Source: Alphaproteobacteria bacterium (GTDB lineage: Bacteria; Pseudomonadota; Alphaproteobacteria; Rhodobacterales; Rhodobacteraceae). From it: 41,204 bases of DNA. The stretch's first letter is position 1. Every line of letters starts with the position of its first letter. Where the stretch lies: assembly GCA_029289325.1 (NCBI GenBank), contig JARFTV010000005.1, positions 1 through 41,204 on the forward strand. Direction: 5' to 3'. Position numbers and translations under genes: made by a program. Shown here piece after piece: positions 15,867 to 23,709 of the stretch. The notes beneath the pieces are model-generated. The model had not been told where the DNA came from and made no database searches. It saw only the letters and a list, made by a program, of their open reading frames with translations.

Positions 15867-17299
15867 CAGCCGCCCATCCGGGCTTCCAGCCGGTCCAGTG
15901 TGGCGGCGGGCACGGTGTCGGCCTGCAGGTCCTGCAGAAGGCGGGCCTTGATCTCCTCGGGCATACGGTCGTCGGCCTCGACCAGCGCCACAAGTTCGGC
16001 GCGGCGCTCGGGCGAGAGCGGGACGAGATCCGCTGCCTCGGGCCGGATCGGGCGGATGCGGATGCCCTCGCCCAGCAGGGCCGAGCGTTCCTGCACCACT
16101 TCGCGCCCCGCAAGGGCGCCGACGCGGATCAGGACGTCATCGCCCTGCCGGCGAAGGACCTCGACTGCGACTTCCTGCAGCCGGTCCTCGGGGCCAAGCG
16201 CGAGGACCGTGCCATTGCGGCCTACCGCCAGCGCAGGCAGGCGGGCGACATCCGACAGGGCGGGTTCATCGATCCGGACCTCGACGAAATCGCCGGGTTG
16301 CAGCAGCGCCTGGGCCGCAGGCGAAGCGTCGAGGGCGACATAGACGAGGCGGCCGGTCTGCCCCTCGGCCACGGCGGGGGCGGCGCGGTCAAGGCGGCCG
16401 GTCAGGTTCTGCGGACCAAGGGCGACCGTGGCGGGGACGAGCGCGCCGTCCGGACCGACCAGCAGGGCGAATTGCGCGGTGGAAAGCCGCACGGCGATGT
16501 CCAGCGCGGCGGTGTCGATGATCCGCCCGACAAGCTCATTCGCGCTGACGAGCGCGCCGGGAAGCAGCGTCACCCCATCGACCCGGCCCGCGAGACCGGC
16601 GCGGATCTCGGTTTCCGCAAGCGCGCGTTCGGCCTCGGCCAGCGCGATGCCGGCGCGGGTCAGGGCGACATCGGCCCGGTTCACCGCGGCCTCGGCCTGC
16701 GCCAGGGCCTGCCGACGGGAGAGGACTGCCTGTTCGGCGGCCGACAGCGCAAGCTCTGCAGTCTCCACCGCCTGGGAGGATCCCGCACCGCGTTCGGCGA
16801 TCTGGCGTTGCCGGTCCAGCGCCTGCCGGCGGAGCGCAAGCTGCGCCTCGGCCGCGGCAAGGTCATCGCGGGCCAGAAGCACGTCGGTGCGGCTTTGGCC
16901 CTCGGCGGCCCGGGCCTCGGCCAGATCGGCCTGCGCCATCGCCACCGCCTCTTCGGCCGGGGCGGGGTCGAGCTGGACCAGCACCTCATCCGCGGCGACC
17001 GACAACCCGTTGCGGAAGCTTTCGGCGACCCAGATCACCCGGCCCGCCTGCCGCGCGCGGAGGTCCAGCGTCCGCCGCGCCTCGACCTTGCCATAAGCGG
17101 TCAGGATCGGCGTAACCGTGCCGGGCGTCACCGTGACGACATTGGCCGCGACCACCCGCTCTGCGGCCGGGCGGCCGGGGCCGCGGGGTTCCAGACTGGC
17201 GCGGATCGCCCCGCCCAGCACCATGGCCGCCGCGCCAAGAATGGCCAGCGTCAGTGCCAGCAGCAAAAGCCCGGTCAGGCTTCGGGTCAGAAATCGCAT
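15866..17299 (-). CDS. RND efflux periplasmic adaptor subunit (membrane fusion protein)
   Basis: A 477-residue HlyD/AcrA-type adaptor that links the RND permease to an outer-membrane channel. It has an N-terminal membrane anchor (residues about 8-32), a lipoyl-like half containing VIWVAESFRNGLSVAADEVL, a long alanine/glutamate/arginine-rich coiled-coil hairpin (about 115-230), the returning lipoyl strand near AGRVDGVTLLPGALVSANE, and a beta-barrel with GDFVEVRIDEP. The C-terminal 60 residues form an extra acidic helical tail. AAGGGG stands before ATG 17299. It is the first gene of a two-gene operon. Confidence 0.9.
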   Translation of the reverse strand: MRFLTRSLTGLLLLALTLAILGAAAMVLGGAIRASLEPRGPGRPAAERVVAANVVTVTPGTVTPILTAYGKVEARRTLDLRARQAGRVIWVAESFRNGLSVAADEVLVQLDPAPAEEAVAMAQADLAEARAAEGQSRTDVLLARDDLAAAEAQLALRRQALDRQRQIAERGAGSSQAVETAELALSAAEQAVLSRRQALAQAEAAVNRADVALTRAGIALAEAERALAETEIRAGLAGRVDGVTLLPGALVSANELVGRIIDTAALDIAVRLSTAQFALLVGPDGALVPATVALGPQNLTGRLDRAAPAVAEGQTGRLVYVALDASPAAQALLQPGDFVEVRIDEPALSDVARLPALAVGRNGTVLALGPEDRLQEVAVEVLRRQGDDVLIRVGALAGREVVQERSALLGEGIRIRPIRPEAADLVPLSPERRAELVALVEADDRMPEEIKARLLQDLQADTVPAATLDRLEARMGG

Positions 17300-17391
17300 T
17301 GCATCCCCTTGTTTGGCCGGAAGTCTAGCGCAAGCGTCTCCGCCCGCCAGTCATCGCGGCCCATCCAACGCAGATGTTACGACCCCGGCGG

Positions 17392-17934
17392 TCACTTCCG
17401 TCGCAGATGTTCCTCAAGCCGAGGCATGATCTCGACAAAGTTGCAGGGCCGGTGGCGGCTGTCGAGCTGGGGTTTCAGGATCTCGTCCCAGGCATCGCGG
17501 CAGGCCCCGGGGCTGCCGGGAAGCGCGAAAAGATAGGTTCCGCCCGCGACGCCGCCGGTGGCGCGGCTTTGCACCGCCGAGGTGCCGATCTTCTGCATCG
17601 AGACGATGGTGAAGACGGTGCCAAAGGCCTCGATCTCCTTTTCATAGACCTCGCGGTGCGCTTCCACGGTCACGTCGCGCCCGGTCAGGCCGGTGCCGCC
17701 GGTGGTCAGGATCACGTCGACCGAGGGGTCGGCGATCCAGGCGCGAAGGCGCGCGGCGATGGCGGGACGGTCGTCCCGGACGATCCCCCGGTCGGCAAGG
17801 ACGTGACCGGCCCCGGTCAGGCGTTCGACCAGCGTGTCACCGGACTTGTCCGTCTCGGGCGTGCGGCTGTCGCTGACGGTCAGCACGGCGATGCGGACTG
17901 GGTGGAACGGGAGGGTTTCGTCGATGCGGGACAT
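17392..17934 (-). CDS. moaB: Molybdenum cofactor biosynthesis protein B (MoaB)
   Basis: A 180-residue MoaB/MogA-fold protein of molybdopterin biosynthesis, involved in adenylylating molybdopterin. It shows RIAVLTVSDSRTPETDKSGD and DVILTTGGTGLTGRDVTVEA, the paired MoCF-binding motifs, and SRATGGVAGGTYLFALPGSPGA near the C-terminus. ATG 17934 is chosen because it lies two bases after the LysE-type stop and gives the family length; the frame is open further back. It is the last gene of a compact minus-strand trio. Confidence 0.93.
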   Translation of the reverse strand: MSRIDETLPFHPVRIAVLTVSDSRTPETDKSGDTLVERLTGAGHVLADRGIVRDDRPAIAARLRAWIADPSVDVILTTGGTGLTGRDVTVEAHREVYEKEIEAFGTVFTIVSMQKIGTSAVQSRATGGVAGGTYLFALPGSPGACRDAWDEILKPQLDSRHRPCNFVEIMPRLEEHLRRK

Positions 17935-17936
17935 CT

Positions 17937-18572
17937 CTAGCTCCTTGGCATCATGGCCAGTCGCAGGGCCAGCGCGCCGAAGATCGTGGCGCTGATCCGG
18001 GACAGCCATCTGGCAAGGCCCGCCGACCGCGCGACGCGCTGGCCGATGGACCCGGCGAAAAGGCCGACCGCGCCGTTGACCAGCAGGCCGCCCAGGCTGA
18101 ACACCAGCCCGAGCGCAAGGAACTGCGGCAGGATCGGGCGGGTGGGGTCTACGAACTGCGGCAGGAAGGCGAGGATGAAGAGGATCACCTTGGGATTCAG
18201 AAGGTTGACCATCAGCCCCTGCCAGAAGGCCCGCCCGGTCGCCGTGCGCACCACCTCCGTCTGCGCCTGGGCGGCGAAGGGCGACGCGCGCAAAGCGCCG
18301 AGGGCAAGCCAGAGAAGATAGCCGACGCCCAGCCAGCGGATCAGCTCGAACGCCTCGGGATGGGCCTTGACCAGCGCGCCAAGGCCAAGCGCGGCAAGGA
18401 GCGTATGCACCATGCCGCCGACCGCGATCCCGGCATTGGCCGCCATCGCCGCCTGGCGGCCGGATTTGAGGCCCTGCCCCAGACAGAACATCATGTCAGC
18501 CCCCGGCGTCAGGTTCAGCGCCAGCCCGGCGGGGATGAAGGCGAGAAGCGTCAGCGGCTCGACCGGGAACAT
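17937..18572 (-). CDS. LysE/RhtB family exporter
   Basis: A 211-residue inner-membrane protein with about six hydrophobic segments and the LysE/RhtB signatures: NLTPGADMMFCLGQGLKSGR near the N-terminus, then GVGYLLWLALGALR and LMVNLLNPKVILFILAFLPQF. The family exports amino acids such as threonine or homoserine lactone; the substrate cannot be told. Its ATG directly follows the TGA of the uracil-DNA glycosylase gene with no spacer, and moaB follows two bases after its stop, so the three are very likely co-transcribed although functionally unrelated. Confidence 0.92.
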   Translation of the reverse strand: MFPVEPLTLLAFIPAGLALNLTPGADMMFCLGQGLKSGRQAAMAANAGIAVGGMVHTLLAALGLGALVKAHPEAFELIRWLGVGYLLWLALGALRASPFAAQAQTEVVRTATGRAFWQGLMVNLLNPKVILFILAFLPQFVDPTRPILPQFLALGLVFSLGGLLVNGAVGLFAGSIGQRVARSAGLARWLSRISATIFGALALRLAMMPRS

Positions 18573-19346
18573 TCAGCGCAGCCTTGCCTGCAGCGAAAGA
18601 AGGTCGGCCCAGGCCTCGCGCTTCATCGCCGGGTTGCGGAGGAGATAGGCCGGATGCGTCATCGGCAGCAACGGCTTGCCCAGCGCCTCGCTCCAGTTGC
18701 CCCGGGCGCGGAGGATGCCCTTGCCTCCGGTCAGCGCGAACAGCGGCGTGTTGCCCATGACGACGATCACCTGCGGATCGACCAGCGCGATATGGCGTTC
18801 GACAAAGGGCAGCATCATCGCGATCTCAGCCGGTTCGGGGTCGCGGTTGCCGGGCGGGCGCCAGGGCATGACATTGGTGATGTAAAGCGCCGATTGCGCA
18901 TCCGGGCTGGTCCGCGACAGGCCGATGGCGGCGAACATCTTGTCAAGGAGTTGCCCCGCGCGGCCGACAAAGGGGCGGCCTTCGCGGTCCTCCTCGGCGC
19001 CGGGGGCCTCGCCCAGGACCAGGACGCGGGCCTGCGGGTTGCCATCGGCAAAGACGGTGTTGCGGGCGCCCTTCTTCAGCTCGCAATGCGGATAGGCGGC
19101 CAGCGCGGCGCGCAGGTCCTCGAGCGAGCGGGCGGCGGTCGCGGCCGCCTTGGCCGCGGCCACGGGATCGGCGGCAACGGGCTGGGGCACCGGCTGGGGG
19201 GCCGCGGGTTTCTTCGTCTCGACAGCGAGGTCGTAGCGGTTGACCGGAGTGTCGGCGATGACCTCATCGACCCCGGCCTCGACCTGCCACGCCAGCGCAG
19301 CCAGCGCGGCGTCCCAGTCCCCGGCGATGTCCAAGGCGATTCCCAT
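18573..19346 (-). CDS. Uracil-DNA glycosylase, family-4-like without a full Fe-S site
   Basis: Removes uracil from DNA in base excision repair. The 257-residue protein has the family-4/TIGR00758 layout: motif A GEAPGAEED (112-120), GRPFVGRAGQLL, YITNVMPWRPPGNRDP (155-170) and motif B HPAYLLRNP (231-239). Classical family 4 enzymes hold a 4Fe-4S cluster with four cysteines; here only C88 remains, and the others are Y85, W162 and L179 by hand alignment. The N-terminal 80 residues are alanine/proline-rich and linker-like. ATG 19346 is chosen by family N-terminus over a longer open frame. Activity is likely, but the cluster is probably absent. Confidence 0.85.
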   Translation of the reverse strand: MGIALDIAGDWDAALAALAWQVEAGVDEVIADTPVNRYDLAVETKKPAAPQPVPQPVAADPVAAAKAAATAARSLEDLRAALAAYPHCELKKGARNTVFADGNPQARVLVLGEAPGAEEDREGRPFVGRAGQLLDKMFAAIGLSRTSPDAQSALYITNVMPWRPPGNRDPEPAEIAMMLPFVERHIALVDPQVIVVMGNTPLFALTGGKGILRARGNWSEALGKPLLPMTHPAYLLRNPAMKREAWADLLSLQARLR

Positions 19347-19392
19347 GGCGACCACACTAGGCCCTTCGCCGCCCCCGCGCCAGCGGCGGCCA

Positions 19393-19422
19393 CGTGCCCG
19401 GCCTTGCGGGCCGACGGGCACG
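19393..19422. other. Nested hairpin in the pyrB leader
   Basis: CGTGCCCG (19393-19400) pairs with CGGGCACG (19415-19422), enclosing GGCC-TTGCG-GGCC. It lies in the 148-base divergent gap between the glycosylase gene and pyrB, 72 bases before the pyrB start. It could be a leader structure or another GC hairpin repeat; no T run follows. Confidence 0.45.
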
Positions 19423-19494
19423 GAGACCATACCCTGACGCTTGCCCCCATCCCCCCGGTTTGCGAGAGAGGGCGAAACCGAAAGGGACCCGCCC

Positions 19495-20457
19495 ATGGCC
19501 TTCCGCGCCCGCCACCTTCTGGGGATCGAACAGCTCGCCCCGCTGGAGATCACCACGGTCCTCGATCTGGCCGAGCGTTACGTCGACCTGAACCGCCGCA
19601 CGGTAAAGCAATCGGACGTGCTGGCGGGGATGACGCAGATCAACCTGTTCTTCGAGAATTCCACCCGCACGCAGTCGTCCTTCGAACTGGCCGGCAAGCG
19701 GCTGGGGGCGGATGTGATGAACATGTCGGTGGCCAATTCCTCGGTGAAGAAGGGCGAGACGCTGATCGACACCGCATTGACGCTGAACGCGATGCACCCG
19801 GACCTTCTGGTCGTGCGGCATGGGTCGTCGGGCGCCGTCAACCTGCTGGCGCAGAAGGTGGATTGCGCGGTCCTGAACGCGGGCGACGGGCGGCATGAGC
19901 ACCCTACGCAGGCGCTTTTGGACGCGCTGACCATCCGCCGCGCCAAGGGACGCATCCAGCGCCTGACCATCGCCATCTGCGGCGACATCGCCCATTCCCG
20001 CGTGGCCCGGTCGAACCTGATCCTGCTGGGCAAGATGGAAAACCGCCTGCGCCTGATCGCCCCGCCCACCCTGATGCCCTCGGGGGTGGAGGAGTTCGGC
20101 TGCGAGCTGTTCGACGACATGCGCGAAGGGCTGAAAGGCGCAGATGTCGTGATGATGCTGCGCCTGCAGAAGGAACGGATGGACGGCGGCTTCATCCCCT
20201 CGGAGCGCGAATACTACCACCGCTACGGCCTGGATGCCGAGAAACTGTCCCACGCCTCGCCCGAGGCGATCGTCATGCACCCCGGCCCGATGAACCGGGG
20301 GGTGGAGATTGACGGGGAACTCGCGGACGACATCAACCGTTCCGTCATCCAGGACCAGGTGGAGATGGGTGTCGCGGTACGGATGGCCTGCATGGACCTG
20401 CTGGCGCGGAACCTCCGGGCCGAACGCGGACGCAAGATCGTGGGGATGATGGCGTGA
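19495..20457 (+). CDS. pyrB: Aspartate carbamoyltransferase catalytic subunit (PyrB)
   Basis: Second step of de novo pyrimidine synthesis: carbamoyl phosphate plus aspartate to carbamoyl-aspartate. The 320-residue protein has the carbamoyl-phosphate motif [20 protein letters not shown] (about 60-79), [11 protein letters not shown], and [12 protein letters not shown] near the C-terminus. No pyrI-type regulatory subunit is nearby. A dihydroorotase homologue lies downstream, as in class A ATCases of Pseudomonas, where the two proteins form one complex. AAAGGGA stands about 10 bases before ATG 19495. Confidence 0.95.
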   Translation: MAFRARHLLGIEQLAPLEITTVLDLAERYVDLNRRTVKQSDVLAGMTQINLFFENSTRTQSSFELAGKRLGADVMNMSVANSSVKKGETLIDTALTLNAMHPDLLVVRHGSSGAVNLLAQKVDCAVLNAGDGRHEHPTQALLDALTIRRAKGRIQRLTIAICGDIAHSRVARSNLILLGKMENRLRLIAPPTLMPSGVEEFGCELFDDMREGLKGADVVMMLRLQKERMDGGFIPSEREYYHRYGLDAEKLSHASPEAIVMHPGPMNRGVEIDGELADDINRSVIQDQVEMGVAVRMACMDLLARNLRAERGRKIVGMMA

Positions 20458-20469
20458 GCCGCCCGCCCG

Positions 20470-20520
20470 CCTCCTCGGGGTCTGCGACCCTCGTCGGGGC
20501 GCACCCTCGCGAAGAGCGCA
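20470..20520. repeat. Dispersed palindromic repeat (family A, copy 3, degenerate)
   Basis: CCTCCTCG near the start, CTCGTCGGGGCGC in the middle and CGCGAAGAG near the end follow the order seen at 7361-7419 and 36348-36405, but with mismatches. It lies between pyrB and the 39-codon gene. Copy assignment is by eye. Confidence 0.35.
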
Positions 20521-20557
20521 TGAAAGGCGACGATGAGCAGGCAGAAGGAGGCACAGG

Positions 20558-20677
20558 ATGACCCCCGATCCCGACCGCAAGCCCACGCGCGAAGAGATGC
20601 GTCAGGGCGGCATGGTGGCTGCGGCCGTCCTGGTCTTCATCGCCCTGTTCACCACCGTCATCGTCTGGATCGCCTGA
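20558..20677 (+). CDS. Small single-helix membrane protein (39 aa)
   Basis: A short gene of 39 codons plus stop: a charged N-terminus (MTPDPDRKPTREEMRQGG) and one membrane helix with VAAAVLVFIALFTTVIVWIA. A near-perfect AAGGAGG (20545-20551) stands six bases before the ATG, and the stop overlaps the next start (TGATG), which supports real translation. It lies between pyrB and two other membrane-protein genes. Function unknown; it might position the pyrimidine enzymes at the membrane, but nothing here proves it. Confidence 0.7.
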   Translation: MTPDPDRKPTREEMRQGGMVAAAVLVFIALFTTVIVWIA

Positions 20678-21117
20678 TGGCCCGGATCGAGCCCGACAGC
20701 ATCATGGGCCACGCCGCCCCCCTGGGTGAGGGTGAAACCGTTGTGGCCGAGTTCCGCGCCGACCGCCTGGCCTATTGGCGCGGGCACCTGATCCTGGCCG
20801 TAGTCCTTGGCGCGGCGGCGGGACTCTTTCTGGTCTGGCAGGGCAACCCCTACCCCGTCGCCGGACCGTCCGGTGCGGCCATCGCGATCTTCGCCCGGGC
20901 GGCCTTCCTCGCCTCCGAGGCGCTGACCGAGGTCTGGCGGCTGACAGACCGCAGGTTGCTTGGCCCCGGCGGTAGGGCGATCCCACGAGCGCAGATCCGC
21001 GAGGCGAGGCCCTTCCTCGGCGCCGTGCAAGTCACCACGACCACGGGTGACCGGCACCTGATCAAGTATCAGGCCGACCCCTCCGCCACCGCCACCCGCA
21101 TCCTGGGGGGCCGATGA
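20677..21117 (+). CDS. Membrane protein with a bacterial PH-like domain
   Basis: A 146-residue protein with two hydrophobic segments (about residues 35-52 and 60-78), then a cytoplasmic part that looks like a bacterial PH (bPH2/DUF304) domain: VWRLTDRRLLGPGGRAIPRA followed by beta-type stretches ending in KYQADPSATATRIL. The start overlaps the preceding 39-codon gene (TGATG) and the stop overlaps the next gene (ATGA), so three small genes form a coupled set inside the pyr cluster. The domain call is by pattern only. Confidence 0.75.
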   Translation: MARIEPDSIMGHAAPLGEGETVVAEFRADRLAYWRGHLILAVVLGAAAGLFLVWQGNPYPVAGPSGAAIAIFARAAFLASEALTEVWRLTDRRLLGPGGRAIPRAQIREARPFLGAVQVTTTTGDRHLIKYQADPSATATRILGGR

Positions 21118-21638
21118 CCAGCCTGACCATCCCCGCCCGCGACCGCGACGGCATCCGCGTCTTCACCGCCGCGCTGGCACCGGAGGAGCTGCAGCGCGAC
21201 AAGGCGCGGCTGGTGACGGAGCTTCTGGGCGACCCCGACCTCGACCCCGCGCATGTGGAGCTTTTTGATCTGTCTGACCTCTCGGAGGTCGGGCTTGCGG
21301 GCTATCTGACCGAGGGGCTTGGCGTCTCGGAGACTGCCGTCGCCGCCGACCGCGCGCGGCTTGACGCCCTGACCGGCCCGGTGCTGATCCTGCGCTCGCG
21401 GGCGCTGCATGGGCGGGGGGTCACGCTGACCCCGGACCCGCGCCTGACCCTGGTCGCGACCTATGCCGAAGAGCACCCGCCGGTGCAGTTCCAACCCCTG
21501 CCGACGGCAGCGGCCGAGGGGGTGCTTTCGGCCACCCCGGCCCCGACCGGGCCGCAGCGACTGCCGGGGGTCTTCCTCCTCCTTCTGGCCCTTCTGGCTC
21601 TGTTGGCGCTGGCCACGCTCTGGCTGGCCTTCGGGTGA
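21114..21638 (+). CDS. Hypothetical tail-anchored membrane protein
   Basis: A 174-residue protein with a soluble, acidic N-terminal domain (about residues 1-145), a short proline/alanine linker and one strong C-terminal membrane helix (LPGVFLLLLALLALLALATLWLAF). Most of the protein would face the cytoplasm. It overlaps the previous gene by four bases and lies 62 bases before the dihydroorotase-like gene. I do not recognise the soluble domain. Confidence 0.75.
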   Translation: MTSLTIPARDRDGIRVFTAALAPEELQRDKARLVTELLGDPDLDPAHVELFDLSDLSEVGLAGYLTEGLGVSETAVAADRARLDALTGPVLILRSRALHGRGVTLTPDPRLTLVATYAEEHPPVQFQPLPTAAAEGVLSATPAPTGPQRLPGVFLLLLALLALLALATLWLAFG

Positions 21639-21700
21639 GTTCCGGTGGACAAGCCCCCTGCACCATCGCATATCGGCCTCGACCCTCGGACGGACCGCCC

Positions 21701-22972
21701 ATGACCACGCTGCATTTCCAGAACGCCCGCCTGATCGACCCCGAGGCCGGGACCGACACCTCCGGAAGCCTGACCGTGAAGGACGGGGCGATCCTTGGCC
21801 GGGATGGCAAGGCACCGAAGGGGGCGGTGGTCGTGGACTGCGGCGGCAAGTGCCTTGCCCCCGGCATTGTCGATTGGGGCGTCAAGATCGGCGAACCCGG
21901 CGAGCGGCACCGCGAGAGCTTCCGCTCCGCCGGATTGGCGGCCGCCGCCGGGGGCGTGACGACGATCATCGCCCGGCCCGACACGGCACCCGCCATCGAC
22001 ACGCCCGAGACGCTGGAATTCGTCACCCGCCGTGCCGCCGAGGCTCCGGTCCGGATCCGTCACATGGCAGCCCTGACGAAGGGCCGCGCGGGGCGCGAGA
22101 TGACCGAGATCGGCTTCCTGCGCGATGCAGGGGCGATCGCGTTCTCGGATGTGTTCGAGGTCTCGACCGACGCCAAGGCGATCACGCGGGCGATGAGCTA
22201 TGCCCGCTCGCTGGGCGCGCTGGTGGTGGGCCATCCGCAGGACCCCGGCCTGTCGTCAGGGGCGGCGGCGACCAGCGGCAAGTTCGCCAGTCTGCGCGGC
22301 ATCCCGGCCGTGTCGCCGATAGCCGAACGGATGGGGCTGGAGCGCGACCTCGCGCTGGTCGAGATGACGGGGGTGCGCTACCACGCCGACCAGATCACCA
22401 CGGCGCGGGCGCTTCCGGCGCTGGCACGGGCGCGGGCGACGGGGCTGGATGTGACGGCGGGGACCTCGATCCACCATCTGACGCTGAACGAATTCGACGT
22501 GGGCGACTACCGGACCTTCTTCAAGCTGACCCCTCCGCTGCGGTCGGAGCAGGACCGGCTGGCGATGGTCGGCGCCGTCGCCGAGGGGGTGATCGACGTG
22601 ATCTCCTCGTTCCATACCCCAGCCGACGAGGAATCGAAGCGGCTTCCCTTCGAGGAGGCCGCGCCGGGTGCGGTGGCGCTGGAGACTTTCCTGCCGGCCG
22701 CGATGCGGCTTTACCATGCGGGGCATCTGGACCTGCCCGCACTGTTCCGGGCGATGGCGCTGAACCCGGCCAACCGCCTTGGCCTGCCGCAGGGACGGCT
22801 GGCTGAAGGGGCGCCGGCCGACCTGATCCTGTTCGATCCCGAGGCCCCCTTCCTGATGGACAGGTTCAAGCTGCGGTCGAAGTCGAAGAACACCCCGTTT
22901 GACGGCGCGCGGATGGAGGGTAAGGTCCTTGCCACCTGGGTCGCCGGGACCCAGGTCTACGCTGCGGAATAG
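21701..22972 (+). CDS. pyrC': Dihydroorotase-like protein, probably non-catalytic (PyrC')
   Basis: A 423-residue amidohydrolase-fold protein aligned along its length with type I dihydroorotases, but most metal and catalytic residues are changed. The DxHxH motif reads DWGVK (58-62), so both histidines are gone; the later metal histidine of the HxxHVS motif is Q231 in YHADQIT; and the TDHAPH motif reads SSFHTP with F304 in place of aspartate. H178 (GHPQDP) and H305 remain. In Pseudomonas a similar inactive PyrC' is needed to assemble ATCase with PyrB, and the pyrB linkage here suggests the same job (inference). A real pyrC should exist elsewhere. It is often annotated simply as dihydroorotase. 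Confidence 0.85.
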   Translation: MTTLHFQNARLIDPEAGTDTSGSLTVKDGAILGRDGKAPKGAVVVDCGGKCLAPGIVDWGVKIGEPGERHRESFRSAGLAAAAGGVTTIIARPDTAPAIDTPETLEFVTRRAAEAPVRIRHMAALTKGRAGREMTEIGFLRDAGAIAFSDVFEVSTDAKAITRAMSYARSLGALVVGHPQDPGLSSGAAATSGKFASLRGIPAVSPIAERMGLERDLALVEMTGVRYHADQITTARALPALARARATGLDVTAGTSIHHLTLNEFDVGDYRTFFKLTPPLRSEQDRLAMVGAVAEGVIDVISSFHTPADEESKRLPFEEAAPGAVALETFLPAAMRLYHAGHLDLPALFRAMALNPANRLGLPQGRLAEGAPADLILFDPEAPFLMDRFKLRSKSKNTPFDGARMEGKVLATWVAGTQVYAAE

Positions 22973-22974
22973 CC

Positions 22975-23598
22975 ATGCCCGAGATCACCACCTCGACCGA
23001 GCTTCTGATCCTGACGGCCGTGCTGGCCTATCTCCTGGGCTCGATCCCCTTCGGTCTGGTGATCACCCGGGCGCTGGGGCTGGGCGACCTGCGCAAGATC
23101 GGGTCTGGGAATATCGGAGCCACGAACGTGCTGCGGACGGGGAGCAAGGGGGCCGCGCTGGCAACCCTGCTGCTGGACGCGGGCAAGGGCGGGATCGCGG
23201 TGCTGATCGCGCGGGGCCTGCTGGCCGAGGATGCGGCGCAGATGGCGGCGCTGGCCTCGTTCCTGGGGCATCTTTATCCGGTCTGGCTGGGGTTCAGGGG
23301 CGGCAAGGGGGTGGCGACCTTCCTCGGCACGCTTCTGGCGCTGGCCTGGCCGGTGGGGCTGGCGGTCTGCGCGACCTGGCTGGTGGCGGCGGCGGTGCTG
23401 CGGATCTCCTCGGCCGCAGCCCTGGTGGCGGCGGCGTCAAGCGCGGGCTGGCTGTTCTGGTTCCAGGAGGGGCGGCTTCTGGTTCTCTGCATGGTCCTGA
23501 CCGTGCTGGTCTATGTCCGCCATGCCGAGAACCTGCGCCGGATCAAGGCCGGGACCGAGCCGAAGATCGGGCGGAAGAAGCCGGCGACCGAGGGCTGA
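22975..23598 (+). CDS. plsY: Glycerol-3-phosphate acyltransferase PlsY
   Basis: An acyl-phosphate:glycerol-3-phosphate acyltransferase of the inner membrane, the first acylation in phospholipid synthesis. The 207-residue protein has five or more membrane helices and the three PlsY motifs: YLLGSIPFGLVI (with the catalytic serine), GSGNIGATNVLR, and GFRGGKGVATFLGT, plus HAENLRRIKAGTEPKIG at the C-terminus. It starts two bases after the pyrC' stop, so it is probably co-transcribed with the pyr cluster. Confidence 0.95.
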   Translation: MPEITTSTELLILTAVLAYLLGSIPFGLVITRALGLGDLRKIGSGNIGATNVLRTGSKGAALATLLLDAGKGGIAVLIARGLLAEDAAQMAALASFLGHLYPVWLGFRGGKGVATFLGTLLALAWPVGLAVCATWLVAAAVLRISSAAALVAAASSAGWLFWFQEGRLLVLCMVLTVLVYVRHAENLRRIKAGTEPKIGRKKPATEG

Positions 23599-23702
23599 TG
23601 TCCACGGTGGACAAAAGCCAGGACGATAACAATATCAAGGCTTTGTCCGAGGACGTTTACCGATTTTTAACCCGCGCTGCGGCGCGGTTTGCCGGCAGGT
23701 AG
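23598..23702 (+). CDS. Possible micro-gene overlapping the plsY stop (34 aa)
   Basis: An ATG overlaps the plsY TGA (TGATG) and opens 34 codons ending in TAG at 23700-23702. The product has an acidic/polar N-terminus (MSTVDKSQDDNNIKALSED) and a short basic amphipathic C-terminus. GAGGG precedes the ATG by a few bases. The overlap is what one expects of a coupled gene, but the length is small enough to be chance. Confidence 0.35.
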   Translation: MSTVDKSQDDNNIKALSEDVYRFLTRAAARFAGR

Positions 23703-23709
23703 GCCGCCT

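Noticed and set aside
13134-16343. Open frame of more than 1000 codons on the plus strand opposite the RND genes
   Set aside because: Composition is low-complexity (G, R, Q, D, H) and it mirrors well-conserved RND permease and adaptor genes; shadow frame.
21701-22972. Annotation as an active dihydroorotase
   Set aside because: The HxH motif and two further metal or catalytic residues are missing.
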